From Tragulus kanchil (taxonomy: Eukaryota; Chordata; Mammalia; Artiodactyla; Tragulidae), in the NCBI GenBank assembly GCA_022376925.1, contig JAIOJX010000026.1:253329330-253393329 (forward strand): 64,000 bases of DNA, read 5' to 3'. A program made the translations under genes and the position numbers. The notes below the pieces were generated by a model. It had not been told where the DNA came from. It worked only from the letters and a program-made list of their open reading frames with translations, and did no database searches. Shown piece after piece: positions 1-10,582 of this stretch; position 1 is the first letter of the stretch, and every line of letters begins with the position of its first letter.

Positions 1-1169
1 GTGGTTGGAAGACACAACTTACTTGGTTTTCTCTAAAGATAATAGCTTTCTGTTTTGAAAAGCTATCTGCTCACACACTGTGGGGGGAAAAAAAGCCACG
101 AGGGCTTACATTCCGCAGTTACTGTATCAGTTGTAATACAAATCTGTATCTTTTAAAAGTAGATGAACACATTTGTAATTCTTGCCTGACTGGACTGTAC
201 TTAAATATATATGTGTATCTCTCAGAATGACTTTATCATAGTCATGTAATGGGTAATATACTCTTAACCTACAGCGATTTTACTTCTAGAAGTGATATTA
301 GAATGTAATTCTTCTATTTAAAGTTTTTGTCAATCTGAAAAAAACAAATTGAGCAGTTTTTTATTTGTACCTTCCATAGTCTTCTTCACACATGCCCTTA
401 TTCGTCTCCTTATGTGAGCAGGTATGCATGCTAAGTCGCTTCAGTTGTGTCCTACTCTTTGTGACCCAGTGGACTGTAGCCCACCAGCCTCTTCTGTCCA
501 TAGAGTTTCTTCAGGCAAGAATACGGAAGTGAGTTGCCATGCCCTTCTCCAGGGGATCTTCCCAATCTAGGGATCCAACCCACATTTCTTACATCTCCTG
601 CATTGGTAAGTGGGTTCTTTGCCACTAGTGCCACCTGGAAAGCCCCATTCATCTATGTCACATAACAGGTGTTTAATGAGTACATGTGATGTGAGCAAAG
701 GTCTTGAAAGACCAGTTAGTAATTTTGTGTCCCTTGTATTTTGCAGTATGTTCCTTAAGCAGCCTAGCTTCTTATCTTTCCAGAGTAACAGGCATTTAAG
801 AGTTGGGTCACATACCACGGGCCTGATTCAGAATAGTCAGGAATAAAATGGAGTTTGATTATATGCAATGTTATGGCCTCTGGGTAATAACCAAAGAGAA
901 GCCATCTTTTACCTACTTATTCCCAGGGAAATTGTAATAGAGATGTAAGTCTGATTGGCAGGGGTCTCACCCCTAGCGATGGTCAGAGCCAGAAAACAAT
1001 ATAAGTGAAGATCACTTACCTTAGTCTAAAGATGAACCCACTCAGCTGATCAGCAAACATTTATTGAGCATCTACTATGCCCAGGCAGTGGTGGCAGGTG
1101 CAAAGAGTGCGAAGCCCCTCCTTGACACCTGCCCAGTTGCCCTGGAAGGTGGACTTGGACATAGCCTAC
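1..1169 (-). other. ITGB6: Intron, left edge of window
   Basis: Non-coding sequence downstream of the I-EGF exon in gene direction. It contains a Bov-tA/Bov-A-type SINE at about 424-643; the rest is AT-rich unique-looking sequence in which I see no further gene. Just before the exon, 1066-1090 resembles the start of a common old mammalian repeat. Confidence 0.7.
424..643 (-). mobile_element. Bov-tA/Bov-A-type SINE
   Basis: Typical ruminant SINE read on the minus strand: a Glu-tRNA-like head with a diverged B box, then the conserved body. The reverse of the GACTCTTTG and CCAGGCAAGAATAC landmarks is present. Confidence 0.85.
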
Positions 1170-1587
1170 CTCCGCAGAGCAGCCCCTTGTGTCTCACGCA
1201 GGAGAAGTTGTCACACTGGCAGTAAGGCCCATAAATGTTTCCATAGGGGGACAGGTGGCAGATACACTGTCCACAGTAGCAGTCTCCTCTCCCGCTGCAC
1301 GAGGGCAGCTCTGGGGCCTCCCTGCAGGCGTCGGTGCTCAGCATGTCCTCTTCACACTCGCAGTGGTGGCCCATGTGACCGGGGTTACAGGCACACACCC
1401 CACACTGGAAGGAGCCCTTGCCGTTGTTGCACCTGGAGCTGTTCACCTCCACTTCCTTCTGGCAATCGCAGCTGCATTCTGGGCTGACGAGGACCTCTAG
1501 GGCATCCCCCAGCCCCACGGGCTTTATGATAATGTGCCTGCTCCTTCTCTCACAGTTTGGTATACTCACAGTTATGTTGAATGAAAC
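1170..1587 (-). CDS. ITGB6: ITGB6 exon: end of hybrid domain, I-EGF1, I-EGF2, start of I-EGF3
   Basis: This 418-base exon starts after TTTCCAG and ends GCGGAG before GTAGGC, leaving one base for the next exon, which lies outside the window. The peptide opens [18 protein letters not shown], passes through the conserved [13 protein letters not shown], and then shows the cysteine-rich integrin EGF modules: I-EGF1 ([10 protein letters not shown] to CEC), I-EGF2 ([20 protein letters not shown] to YCQC) and the beginning of I-EGF3 ([15 protein letters not shown]). These modules form the stiff lower leg of the receptor. Several residues differ from human, such as N-N-G-K for H-H-G-N. The left part of this exon is intact here and broken in the copy at 2286-2699. 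Confidence 0.96.
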
Positions 1588-1636
1588 CTGGAAAAGGAAG
1601 TACTAATTATCTTCTTCTAGTCAGCAAAATTATATT

Positions 1637-1843
1637 CCTTGGTGGCTCAGTGGTAAAGAACCTGCCTGCCAATGCAGGAAATGTGGGTTCATCCCTGGGT
1701 TGGGAAGATCCCCTAGAGAAGGGCATGGCAGCCCACTCCAGTATTCTTGCCTGGGAAATCCCATGGAGAGAGAAGACTGATGGGCTACAGTTCATGGAGT
1801 TACAGAGTCTGATATGAAGTAGCAACTAAACAACAAGAACAAG
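1637..1843 (+). mobile_element. Bov-tA SINE (copy in left block)
   Basis: Plus-strand head TTGGTGGCTCAGTGGTAAAG, internal promoter-like region, body, and an AACAACAAGAACAA tail. It lies in the intron between the two C-terminal-side exons and is repeated at 2749-2955. Confidence 0.88.
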
Positions 1844-2028
1844 CCATCAAAATGCACTGGAGGATACAAAACTGTATGGGGATCAGCTTTGCTGAAAGCA
1901 TTTATTAGGAAATCTATGAAAATTACTTTTGAAATTTTTGAAAGGAAAAGTCTAGCTTCAGTGCACGAAGGTAACTTATGATAGATCATCTGAATATTTT
2001 TTTGGACCATCTGTTGGCCTCTACTTAC

Positions 2029-2163
2029 TGTGTCTCCAACCTTCATGTGAGAGCATTTCTTCTGATGTGGAATGGGGCTCCCGGTATTACAGATGGCTGT
2101 GAATGACAGGTTGAGTCCTTCTGTGTCTCCTGACACTTCCAGCTCCACCTCAGACCGCAGTTC
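2029..2163 (-). CDS. ITGB6: ITGB6 exon: second half of hybrid domain
   Basis: This 135-base exon (45 codons, phase 0) follows CATCTAAAG and ends KVGDT before GTAAGT. The peptide opens [20 protein letters not shown] and ends [13 protein letters not shown]. It is the return pass of the chain through the hybrid domain. N-L-S is a sequon. In the middle it reads [13 protein letters not shown], where the human chain as I recall it reads CNNGTLFQHQKKC, so one sequon is absent here. Both copies (see 3141-3275) agree on this change, so it is not a sequencing slip. Confidence 0.95.
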
Positions 2164-2285
2164 CTTTAGATGAGGCATACAGAGGTGAATGAAGTCACAA
2201 CCAGAAAAAGAGAGCCAGAAGAGTGCGACGCCCCTCCTTGACACCTGCCCAGTTGCCCTGGAAGGTGGGCTTAGACATAGCCTAC

Positions 2286-2699
2286 CTCCAGAGCAGCCCC
2301 TTGTGTCTCACGGGAGAAGTTGTCACACTGGCAGTAAGGCCCATAAATGTTTCCATAGGGGGACAGGTGGCAGATACACTGTCCACAGTAGCAGTCTCCT
2401 CTCCCGCTGCACGAGGGCAGCTCTGGGGCCTCCCTGCAGGCGTCGGTGCTCAGCATGTCCTCTTCACACTCGCAGTGGTGGCCCATGTGACCGGGGTTAC
2501 AGGCACACACCCCACACTGGAAGGAGCCCTTGCCGTTGTTGCACCTGGAGCTGTTCACCTCCACTTCCTTCTGGCAATCGCAGCTGCATTCTGGGCTGAC
2601 GAGGACCTCTAGGGCATCCCCCAGCCCCACGGGCTTTATGATAATGTGCCTGCTCCTTCTCTCACAGTTTGGTATACTCACAGTTATGTTGAATGAAAC
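2286..2699 (-). pseudogene. ITGB6: Second, frameshifted copy of the ITGB6 I-EGF exon
   Basis: This is a copy of the exon 1170-1587 at offset 1112. It is identical for most of its length but lacks two bases in the DNFSC-VRH region and two more next to the donor, so it is 414 bases instead of 418. The frame breaks after CQCDNFS and runs into an unrelated tail. Further substitutions are found between 2221 and 2280. All the differences fall within about 100 bases of the duplication junction at 2221, and none further in. That placement suggests poor sequence at a contig end more than a decaying exon. Confidence 0.85.
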
Positions 2700-2748
2700 C
2701 TGGAAAAGGAAGTACTAATTATCTTCTTCTAGTCAGCAAAATTATATT

Positions 2749-2955
2749 CCTTGGTGGCTCAGTGGTAAAGAACCTGCCTGCCAATGCAGGAAATGTGGGT
2801 TCATCCCTGGGTTGGGAAGATCCCCTAGAGAAGGGCATGGCAGCCCACTCCAGTATTCTTGCCTGGGAAATCCCATGGAGAGAGAAGACTGATGGGCTAC
2901 AGTTCATGGAGTTACAGAGTCTGATATGAATTAGCAACTAAACAACAAGAACAAG
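2749..2955 (+). mobile_element. Bov-tA SINE (copy in right block)
   Basis: Same insertion as 1637-1843, differing at one base near the tail; it is not an independent transposition. Confidence 0.88.
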
Positions 2956-3140
2956 CCATCAAAATGCACTGGAGGATACAAAACTGTATGGGGATCAGCT
3001 TTGCTGAAAGCATTTATTAGGAAATCTATGAAAATTACTTTTGAAATTTTTGAAAGGAAAAGTCTAGCTTCAGTGCACGAAGGTAACTTATGATAGATCA
3101 TCTGAATATTTTTTTGGACCATCTGTTGGCCTCTACTTAC

Positions 3141-3275
3141 TGTGTCTCCAACCTTCATGTGAGAGCATTTCTTCTGATGTGGAATGGGGCTCCCGGTATT
3201 ACAGATGGCTGTGAATGACAGGTTGAGTCCTTCTGTGTCTCCTGACACTTCCAGCTCCACCTCAGACCGCAGTTC
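3141..3275 (-). pseudogene. ITGB6: Second copy of the ITGB6 hybrid-domain exon
   Basis: This repeats the 135-base exon at 2029-2163 at an offset of 1112, with the same acceptor, donor and coding bases. In gene orientation it comes first, followed by the damaged exon copy 2286-2699, then 2029-2163 and 1170-1587. A transcript reading all four would repeat a domain segment and lose frame. One copy is therefore redundant; the block lies in the first of the window's 18 tandem duplications. Confidence 0.85.
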
Positions 3276-3443
3276 CTTTAGATGAGGCATACAGAGGTGA
3301 ATGAAGTCACAACCAGAAAAATAGAGCAAGAAGAGAAGAATCCATGATCATGTTTATTAAACAACAAATAAAATTCAATTGGGTCTAAAAGAAATTCACC
3401 ATATCACCAATCAAGCAAGTAATACACACACATACACACAATC

Positions 3444-5614
3444 ATATTTTATCAAATCTAAGACGCCACCCATTATAAGAGACACCATTATTTTATGACA
3501 ATTAAAGTATGACAGAGTACCTTGAGATCATTCAGCATTACATATAAATCAAACCTGTCAGTCCATCATTGGTTTACAAATTATTTTATCCATTTTGAGG
3601 GTTTGACAAATTTCTTCTGTCCTTAAATGCATTGGTTGGCATATAAAATGCAAATCTTTAGCTTATATCTCAGTAGCAAAATATAGCGGTAGATTCCTTT
3701 ACGTGTATTCTAAGTATCATCATTTTTTAGGTCCCATAAAGCAGCTGGTTGTTACTCTGTAAGGAATACAGATTATTCCTCCAACCGTGACTACTCATGT
3801 TGTTTTGCTGGCATGAGCATTTGCTTCTGTTACTCTGTTTTGGTATACTTCCACACATATGATAACTTTTCAGTATCAAGTCATACTGCAAACTTGGAAG
3901 ATATTTTAAAATTGGGACTGCCCTCAGCACTTACAGTACCAATAGTGAGCATAAGGAATTAGACAATAGCACATGCAATTACGGCCAAGTTTATATATAT
4001 GTGCAAGCAATGGAAACTACATTGTGACTTCCATTCTTCCGAAAGCCTCGGTGAGACGTGACTAATCAAGATGTATCCTGATGTTAGAGATGTTAAAATG
4101 TGAGAGAAAATGTGCCTTGAAATAAATGCTGGCATTTAGAGTCCCTTTTGTACATTTAGGGTAGAGCCAGGTCTGGGGGAAATGAGTGTAAGATAGGATT
4201 TCTGCCCTCAAGATGATCATCTTGCTGAAAAAAACAAGATGGAACCAAGTGAAGCAATTAGCATACAATGTCAGTCAGCGTACCATTAAATTAGAAAAAA
4301 AATTGTATGATACATAAGGGTTTGGGAGAATTCAGAAAAGAGGGTGGTCAGTGAAGGCTGAAGTATTAGAAGACTGGAGCTTAACGGCTGTGTTGGATTT
4401 AGATGTGTAGAGGGGATGACACATGGTATTCTCAGGCGAGCGGAATGAAAAAAGAACGCTCTGTGCTAGGAGTACGGAATGGAGACAAGAGGGCTCAACC
4501 CAAACCTGCATATACAAAATAAAATTCAATAAAAATATTTTATCAAATCCAAAAAAAAGACGCTACCCATTATAAGAGACACCATTATTTTATGACAATT
4601 AAAGTATGACAGAGTACCTTGAGATCATTCAGCATTACATATAAATCAAACCTGTCAGTCCATCATTGGTTTACAAATTATTTTATCCATTTTGAGGGTT
4701 TGACAAATTTCTTCTGTCCTTAAATGCATTGGTTGGCATATAAAATGCAAATCTTTAGCTTATATCTCAGTAGCAAAATATAGCGGTAGATTCCTTTACG
4801 TGTATTCTAAGTATCATCATTTTTTAGGTCCCATAAAGCAGCTGGTTGTTACTCTGTAAGGAATACAGATTATTCCTCCAACCGTGACTACTCATGTTGT
4901 TTTGCTGGCATGAGCATTTGCTTCTGTTACTCTGTTTTGGTATACTTCCACACATATGATAACTTTTCAGTATCAAGTCATACTGCAAACTTGGAAGATA
5001 TTTTAAAATTGGGACTGCCCTCAGCACTTACAGTACCAATAGTGAGCATAAGGAATTAGACAATAGCACATGCAATTACGGCCAAGTTTATATATATGTG
5101 CAAGCAATGGAAACTACATTGTGACTTCCATTCTCCCGAAAGCCTCGGTGAGACGTGATTAATCAAGATGTATCCTGATGTTAGAGATGTTAAAATGTGA
5201 GAGAAAATGTGCCTTGAAATAAATGCTGGCATTTAGAGTCCCTTTTGTACATTTAGGGTAGAGCCAAGTCTGGGGGAAATGAGTGTAAGATAGGATTTCT
5301 GCCCTCAAGATGATCATCTTGCTGAAAAAAACAAGATGGAACCAAGTGAAGCAGTTAGCATACAATGTCAGTCAGCGTACCATTAAATTAGAAAAAAAAA
5401 TTGTGTGATATATAAGGGTTTGGGAGAATTCAGAAAAGAGGGTGGTCAGTGAAGGCTGAAGTATTAGAAGACTGGAGCTTAACGGCTGTGTTGGATTTAG
5501 ATGTGTAGAGGGGATGACACATGGTATTCTCAGGCGAGCGGAATGAAAAAAGAGAACGCTCTGTGCTAGGAGCAATACGGAATGGAGACAAGAGGGGCTC
5601 AACCCAAACCTGCA
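3444..5614. repeat. Tandem duplication 2 (3444-4510 / 4535-5614)
   Basis: Direct copies offset by about 1097. Near the left copy's end three small deletions appear relative to the right copy (around 4450, 4472 and 4490). The right copy begins with an altered A-run at about 4551. 4511-4534 is non-matching filler. Confidence 0.93.
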
Positions 5615-7086
5615 CTCCTGCTGTCTGGGGAGACACCTGACCACAGAAAATCCTGAGCTGTGAAAAGATGAGTTAAGACTTGTGGGGAACATTTCTTTAA
5701 GCTTTTAAACAGGGGCCTGATTTACTGAAAATACAGCTGCAGGCAGGCTGTCTGGAAGGCGTGTGCAGGACAGGCTAGAGACGAGGAGAGGAAAATTTGA
5801 GTCAAGAAAGTTGGCATGTGGCTGTATTCACTCTGGCCTGAGGCCTGAGGATGAGGGACGGGCTGGTTGATAACAAAGGCGGAGGAGAGGAAGACTAGAT
5901 ACGGGGTGTGTGAATTATGGCGAGGCAGGGGTTGGGGGGGACTTAAAAGCAACTCTTTCCAGGAGGAAGAATGTAGAGGAAAGGAAAGCTGTTATTTGGG
6001 GGGAAAGCTAGTGTTATTATTATTCAGACTTTCTTTATTCCTCTTTCTTTTATAAAAGAGAAGTCTGTATTTGTGGGACAAAACCAAAAACAGAAAAAAC
6101 AAAAACAAAACCAAGTTGTAAGATGCTATGAGTGAAGTCATAGTTCATCTAAAAGGATTTGAGTCCCTATGCACATTTCATTGACAGAATTTTAAAGGCA
6201 TATTCAGCTTTAAACTTTCCTGAAATGTTATTTACCAGCTTCATGATACGAGGACCCTGCCTTCCTCCTAATTCTAAGTTGCTGATGGTGAGTTCTAAGT
6301 CAGTCCTCTTCCCTGCTTTGTTATTTGCTACTTATGGTCACTTCCATAGATGGACACAGGATGACTGTTTAGAATGTCGTCTTCCTCAGAGACTAAAGTT
6401 TATTTCTCAGTCTTACAGATTATTTCCATCATATCTTTCAAATCCTGCCAGTTTAACATTAAAATGTACTCTTCAAATATGTTTTATCTCAATTAGTTAC
6501 ATTACCAGTTTATTCGCTCAGAAAATATTTACTGAGTGTCCATTATGTACCAGACACTGTTCTACAAACCTGTAAAATAGCTGCTGTCTTGATTGAGTTT
6601 ATAGTCCAGTGTGGGGGAACAGAAAGGAAACCACACAATAAATAAGAAAATCATGTAGCACCCGGAAGATGATAAATGCTATGAGAAGAAGTTAGGGTAG
6701 GGTAATGAAGCCTGAGAGAGTGTGGGCAGGGCTCATAGACTGCACTCTCTTAAAAGTGGTCAAGGTGGGATTCATTAAGAAGGTGACATTTCAAGAAAGT
6801 GTGAGGAAATTAGTCTTGCAGTTTTATGTGAGAAGATGTGTTTCAGGAAGAGGGTGTAGCCAGTGTGAAGGCCCTAAGGCAGGACCATATCTGGGAACAG
6901 AACGTCGTGGAAGGCAGAGTTACTGTGCTGGAGCGGAGCCGGAGGAGAGTTAACGGACAGTGAGCTCAGAGATGACGGGTGAAGGGGGTCAGGCCGGGCA
7001 TGATCCCATGGGCCATTATGAAGACTTCAACTTTTACGCAGCGTAAAATGAGAAAATAGTTAGAATTACCTATAAAAGGGGGAGAG

Positions 7087-7305
7087 AGCTTCCCAGGTGA
7101 TGCTCGTAGTAAAGAACCCACCTGCCAAAGCAGAAGACATAAGAGACATGGGTTCAATCCCTGAGTTGGGAAGATCCCCTGGAGGAGGGCATGGGAACGC
7201 ACTCTAGTCTTCTTGCCTGGAGAATTCCATGGACAGAGGAGCCTGGTGGGCTACAGTCCATGGGGTTGCAAAGTCAGACATGACTGAAGCAACTTGCACG
7301 CATGC
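7087..7305 (+). mobile_element. Bov-tA SINE inside the old repeat
   Basis: Plus-strand head GCTTCCCAGGTGATGCTCGT to a tail with GCACGCATGCATGCA. The same insertion recurs at 8159-8377 in the duplicated block. Confidence 0.87.
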
Positions 7306-8158
7306 ATGCAATAAGAAGAGTGGGAATAGTTGACTTCATATTTTTAATGAAAATTCTAGATGTTTTGTTGAAAACAGGATACATGAAAAGAGGTGGAAAC
7401 AGGAAATAGCATTTAGAAAACTTTTGTAATAATTCAGATGAATGAGAAGAATGGCTCCAACCAGGATGAGGACACTGACTAGACCAAATTTTAAGTAAAT
7501 CTGAAGGTAGAGTCCACAAGATTTCCTGATGGATTAAATGTTAAGTGTCAGAGAAAGAGGGGAATCAAGGATCATTTCAGGGAAAGGACATGAGACAGAG
7601 AAAAGTGTCCATTATGTACCAGACACTGTTCTATAAACCTGTAAAATAGCTGCTGTCTTGATTGAGTTTATAGTCCAGTGTGGGAGAACAGAAAGGAAAC
7701 CACACAATAAATAAGAAAATCATGTAGCACCCGGAAGATGATAAATGCTATGAGAAGAAGTTAGGGTAGGGTAATGAAGCCTGAGAGAGTGTGGGCAGGG
7801 CTCATAGACTGCACTCTCTTCAAAGTGGTCAAGGTGGGATTCATTAAGAAGGTGACATTTCAAGAAAGTGAGAGGAAATTAGCCTTGCAGCTTTATGTGA
7901 GAAGATGTGTTTCAGGAAGAGGGTGGTGTAGCCAGTGCGAAGGCCCTAAGGCAGGACCATATCTGGGAACAGAACGTCGTGGAAGGCAGAGTTACTGTGC
8001 TGGAGCGGAGCCGGAGGAGAGTTAACGGACAGTGAGCTCAGAGGTGACGGGTGAAGGGGGTCAGGCCGGGCATGATCCCATGGGCCATTATGAAGACTTC
8101 AACTTTTACGCAGCGTAAAATGAGAAAATAATTAGAATTACCTATAAAAGGGTGAGAG

Positions 8159-8377
8159 AGCTTCCCAGGTGATGCTCGTAGTAAAGAACCCACCTGCCAA
8201 AGCAGAAGACATAAGAGACATGGGTTCAATCCCTGAGTTGGGAAGATCCCCTGGAGGAGGGCATGGGAACGCACTCTAGTCTTCTTGCCTGGAGAATTCC
8301 ATGGACAGAGGAGCCTGGTGGGCTACAGTCCATGGGGTTGCAAAGTCAGACATGACTGAAGCAACTTGCACGCATGC
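8159..8377 (+). mobile_element. Bov-tA SINE (duplicate of 7087-7305)
   Basis: Same element and flanks as 7087-7305 at offset 1072. Confidence 0.87.
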
Positions 8378-10582
8378 ATGCAATAAGAAGAGTGGGAATA
8401 GTTGACTTCATATTTTTAATGAAAATTCTAGATGTTTTGTTGAAAACAGGATACATGAAAAGAGGTGGAAACAGGAAATAGCATTTAGAAAACTTTTGTA
8501 ATAATTCAGATGAATGAGAAGAATGGCTCCAACCAGGATGAGGACACTGACTAGACCAAATTTTAAGTAAATCTGAAGGTAGAGTCCACAAGATTTCCTG
8601 ATGGATTAAATGTTAAGTGTCAGAGAAAGAGGGGAATCAAGGATCATTTCAAGGCTTTTGTCTCTAGCAAGGTGAAGGATGGAATTTCTGTCAGTTGAGA
8701 CAGAGAAAAGTATCAGAAAAGTATGTTTGGGAGACTCCAGGTAATTCTACTGAATAACCTGGACTAACAAACAAACTGACTTCCAGATATCTCCATTTGG
8801 ATGTTTGTTAGAGACATATATCCTGGTTGTTAGGTACCATGGAGAGCATAGTTGAGGCCCACAGTCATGAATTTAAAGTGAGACCTGGTAGCATGATTGT
8901 ATGTTTTTCCTATTTCCATTCAGCTGTGCAGAGTGAGTGGACGCTTGGCTTTTACCAGGACTGCAGTTGGCCAAAAACCTCAAAGGAGTGATATGGTACA
9001 GGGGAGTGGAGAGGGTGCCCAAGCAGTGACCACAGTAATTGATCTAAACCGGAAAGTCAGGTGAGAAAAGTCATCAAGGGGATGAGGAACTGTACAGAGA
9101 GGATATGATCAATTAGTTGGAGGTCCTGGTGTGATTGGGAGAAATATTAGGGGAACTAGCAAGAGTGGGGTGAAAGACTGGAAATAGTGAGCAGAGAATA
9201 GATTGTGCACAATCGATATTATGGAGGAGTTTATTGGCAAAGATAAGGTTTAAGGTATGACAGAAGAGTGGAGATACATAGAAGTAATCCTGGAAAAGGA
9301 ACAGGTCATTTCAGAATTAGAGTTCAAGAAACTAAGAACCCAGGGAATGGGAAGGATTATATATATATATGGGCTGAAAACATCAAGAGGTAACATAGGA
9401 GTAGTATTGTAGCCAGTGGTACAGTGAACTGAATGAGAAATGAGGAATATAATCTGAAAGTCTGTAGATAACAGCAAATAGGAGTAGTGGGTGACATAAC
9501 CTAACCAAAATGAAAGAAATCTCATCCTATTGCAAACTGTATATCCTATTGCAAATTTCAGTAGGAATATTTTAATGTGAATTTGCTGAAGAAAGGACAT
9601 AAATGTATGTTTCTATGTTTCATCTTTCATTCATTTATTGAGCATCTACAGTGACCCAGACAAAACAAAACTAATCACTTCTCTTCTCAAACTTAAATGC
9701 CAACAGAGGAACTCACCCTTGATATTTCAACAGCTTTTATTATGTGATTAAGGAAGAAAAGAGAGTAATGAATGATGGCCAGGTGAATATATATCTGTTA
9801 TTTAAGATTTTGTTTTTTAATGTCAGTGTAAAATACTGAACTGAAGTTTGTAATCACTAATGATAGACTCAAATTCTTTACCCCTGCCCCACTACAAATC
9901 AGAAGGGTTTTATGTTTTCTCTCAGTATAGTCTCTTTCTTTCTCTCTGTTTTTATAGGTTTGGAAGAAATCCAGTCCATGGCTTCTCATATTTTAAAGTC
10001 TTTTTAGGACATGTTTAAAGATAACATAATAGAAAAACAGGTTGAACTAGTGCCAAGATCTGTTGTATACCTCACAGTGATTCATAGAGTTTCAGCCATA
10101 ACTCCAGAGCAAGATTGTTTGAGTTAGGAATAATAGACACTTCATAATTTTGAGACAGTAAAATAAAGACACAAGATTCACTTCAAATGTTTGGTGGTAT
10201 TATTTCAACTACTTTGTAAATTACGTGAGTGATTGGGAACGTACAGTGAGACATAAACTTTGACAGAGCAAGCAGGGGCCCAGACAGGGCTGGTCTGACA
10301 GGAGGGGAAATATTTTTCACAGTTCACTTTTTCTAATTTGTTTAACTCTTTTAAAGATGTTAGTGGCCAGCATTTTTCAGAATCCTGAATTAAAGAAAAT
10401 TGAGTGTGTTCTAACATAGCAAAGGCTTGTCTTGTGATTTTATTTGATTATACACATTAAAACTTTATTGCATGAGAGGCAGGAAGGTTTTTATAGTATT
10501 TTGTTGACAGACTTTCCTGTCTGGAAGAATTTCAAGCATGAACTAACATGGTGATTAATTTGTGATGTGAGCTAAGAAAACT

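Larger units (their letters stand above)
1105..3332. repeat. Tandem duplication 1 (1105-2220 / 2221-3332)
   Basis: Two direct copies offset by 1112-1116 bases. They include two ITGB6 exons and a SINE. Differences are confined to the first 100 bases of the right copy (several substitutions and 4 deleted bases) and the last 20 bases of the left copy. Confidence 0.95.
6536..8711. repeat. Tandem duplication 3 (6536-7604 / 7605-8711)
   Basis: Direct copies offset by 1069 at the start. The end of the left copy (7579-7604) is a compressed version of 8650-8711, missing about 50 bases. It carries part of an old repeat and a Bov-tA SINE. Confidence 0.93.
6497..9300 (+). repeat. Old mammalian interspersed repeat, family not assigned
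   Basis: From the ACTGAGTGTCCATTATGTAC start, through the GAAGGTGACATTT and AAGGCCCTAAGGCAGG parts, to a segment near 8790 (CTCCATTTGGATGTTTGTTA), it follows a consensus I recognise from many mammalian introns but cannot name with certainty. It is interrupted by a Bov-tA SINE and duplicated internally at 7605. Confidence 0.5.

Noticed and set aside
1077..1500. Plus-strand open frames of 103-136 codons opposite the ITGB6 exon, repeated near 2190-2612
   Set aside because: They are antisense shadows of the cysteine-rich exon, which has splice sites and clear protein similarity on the minus strand.
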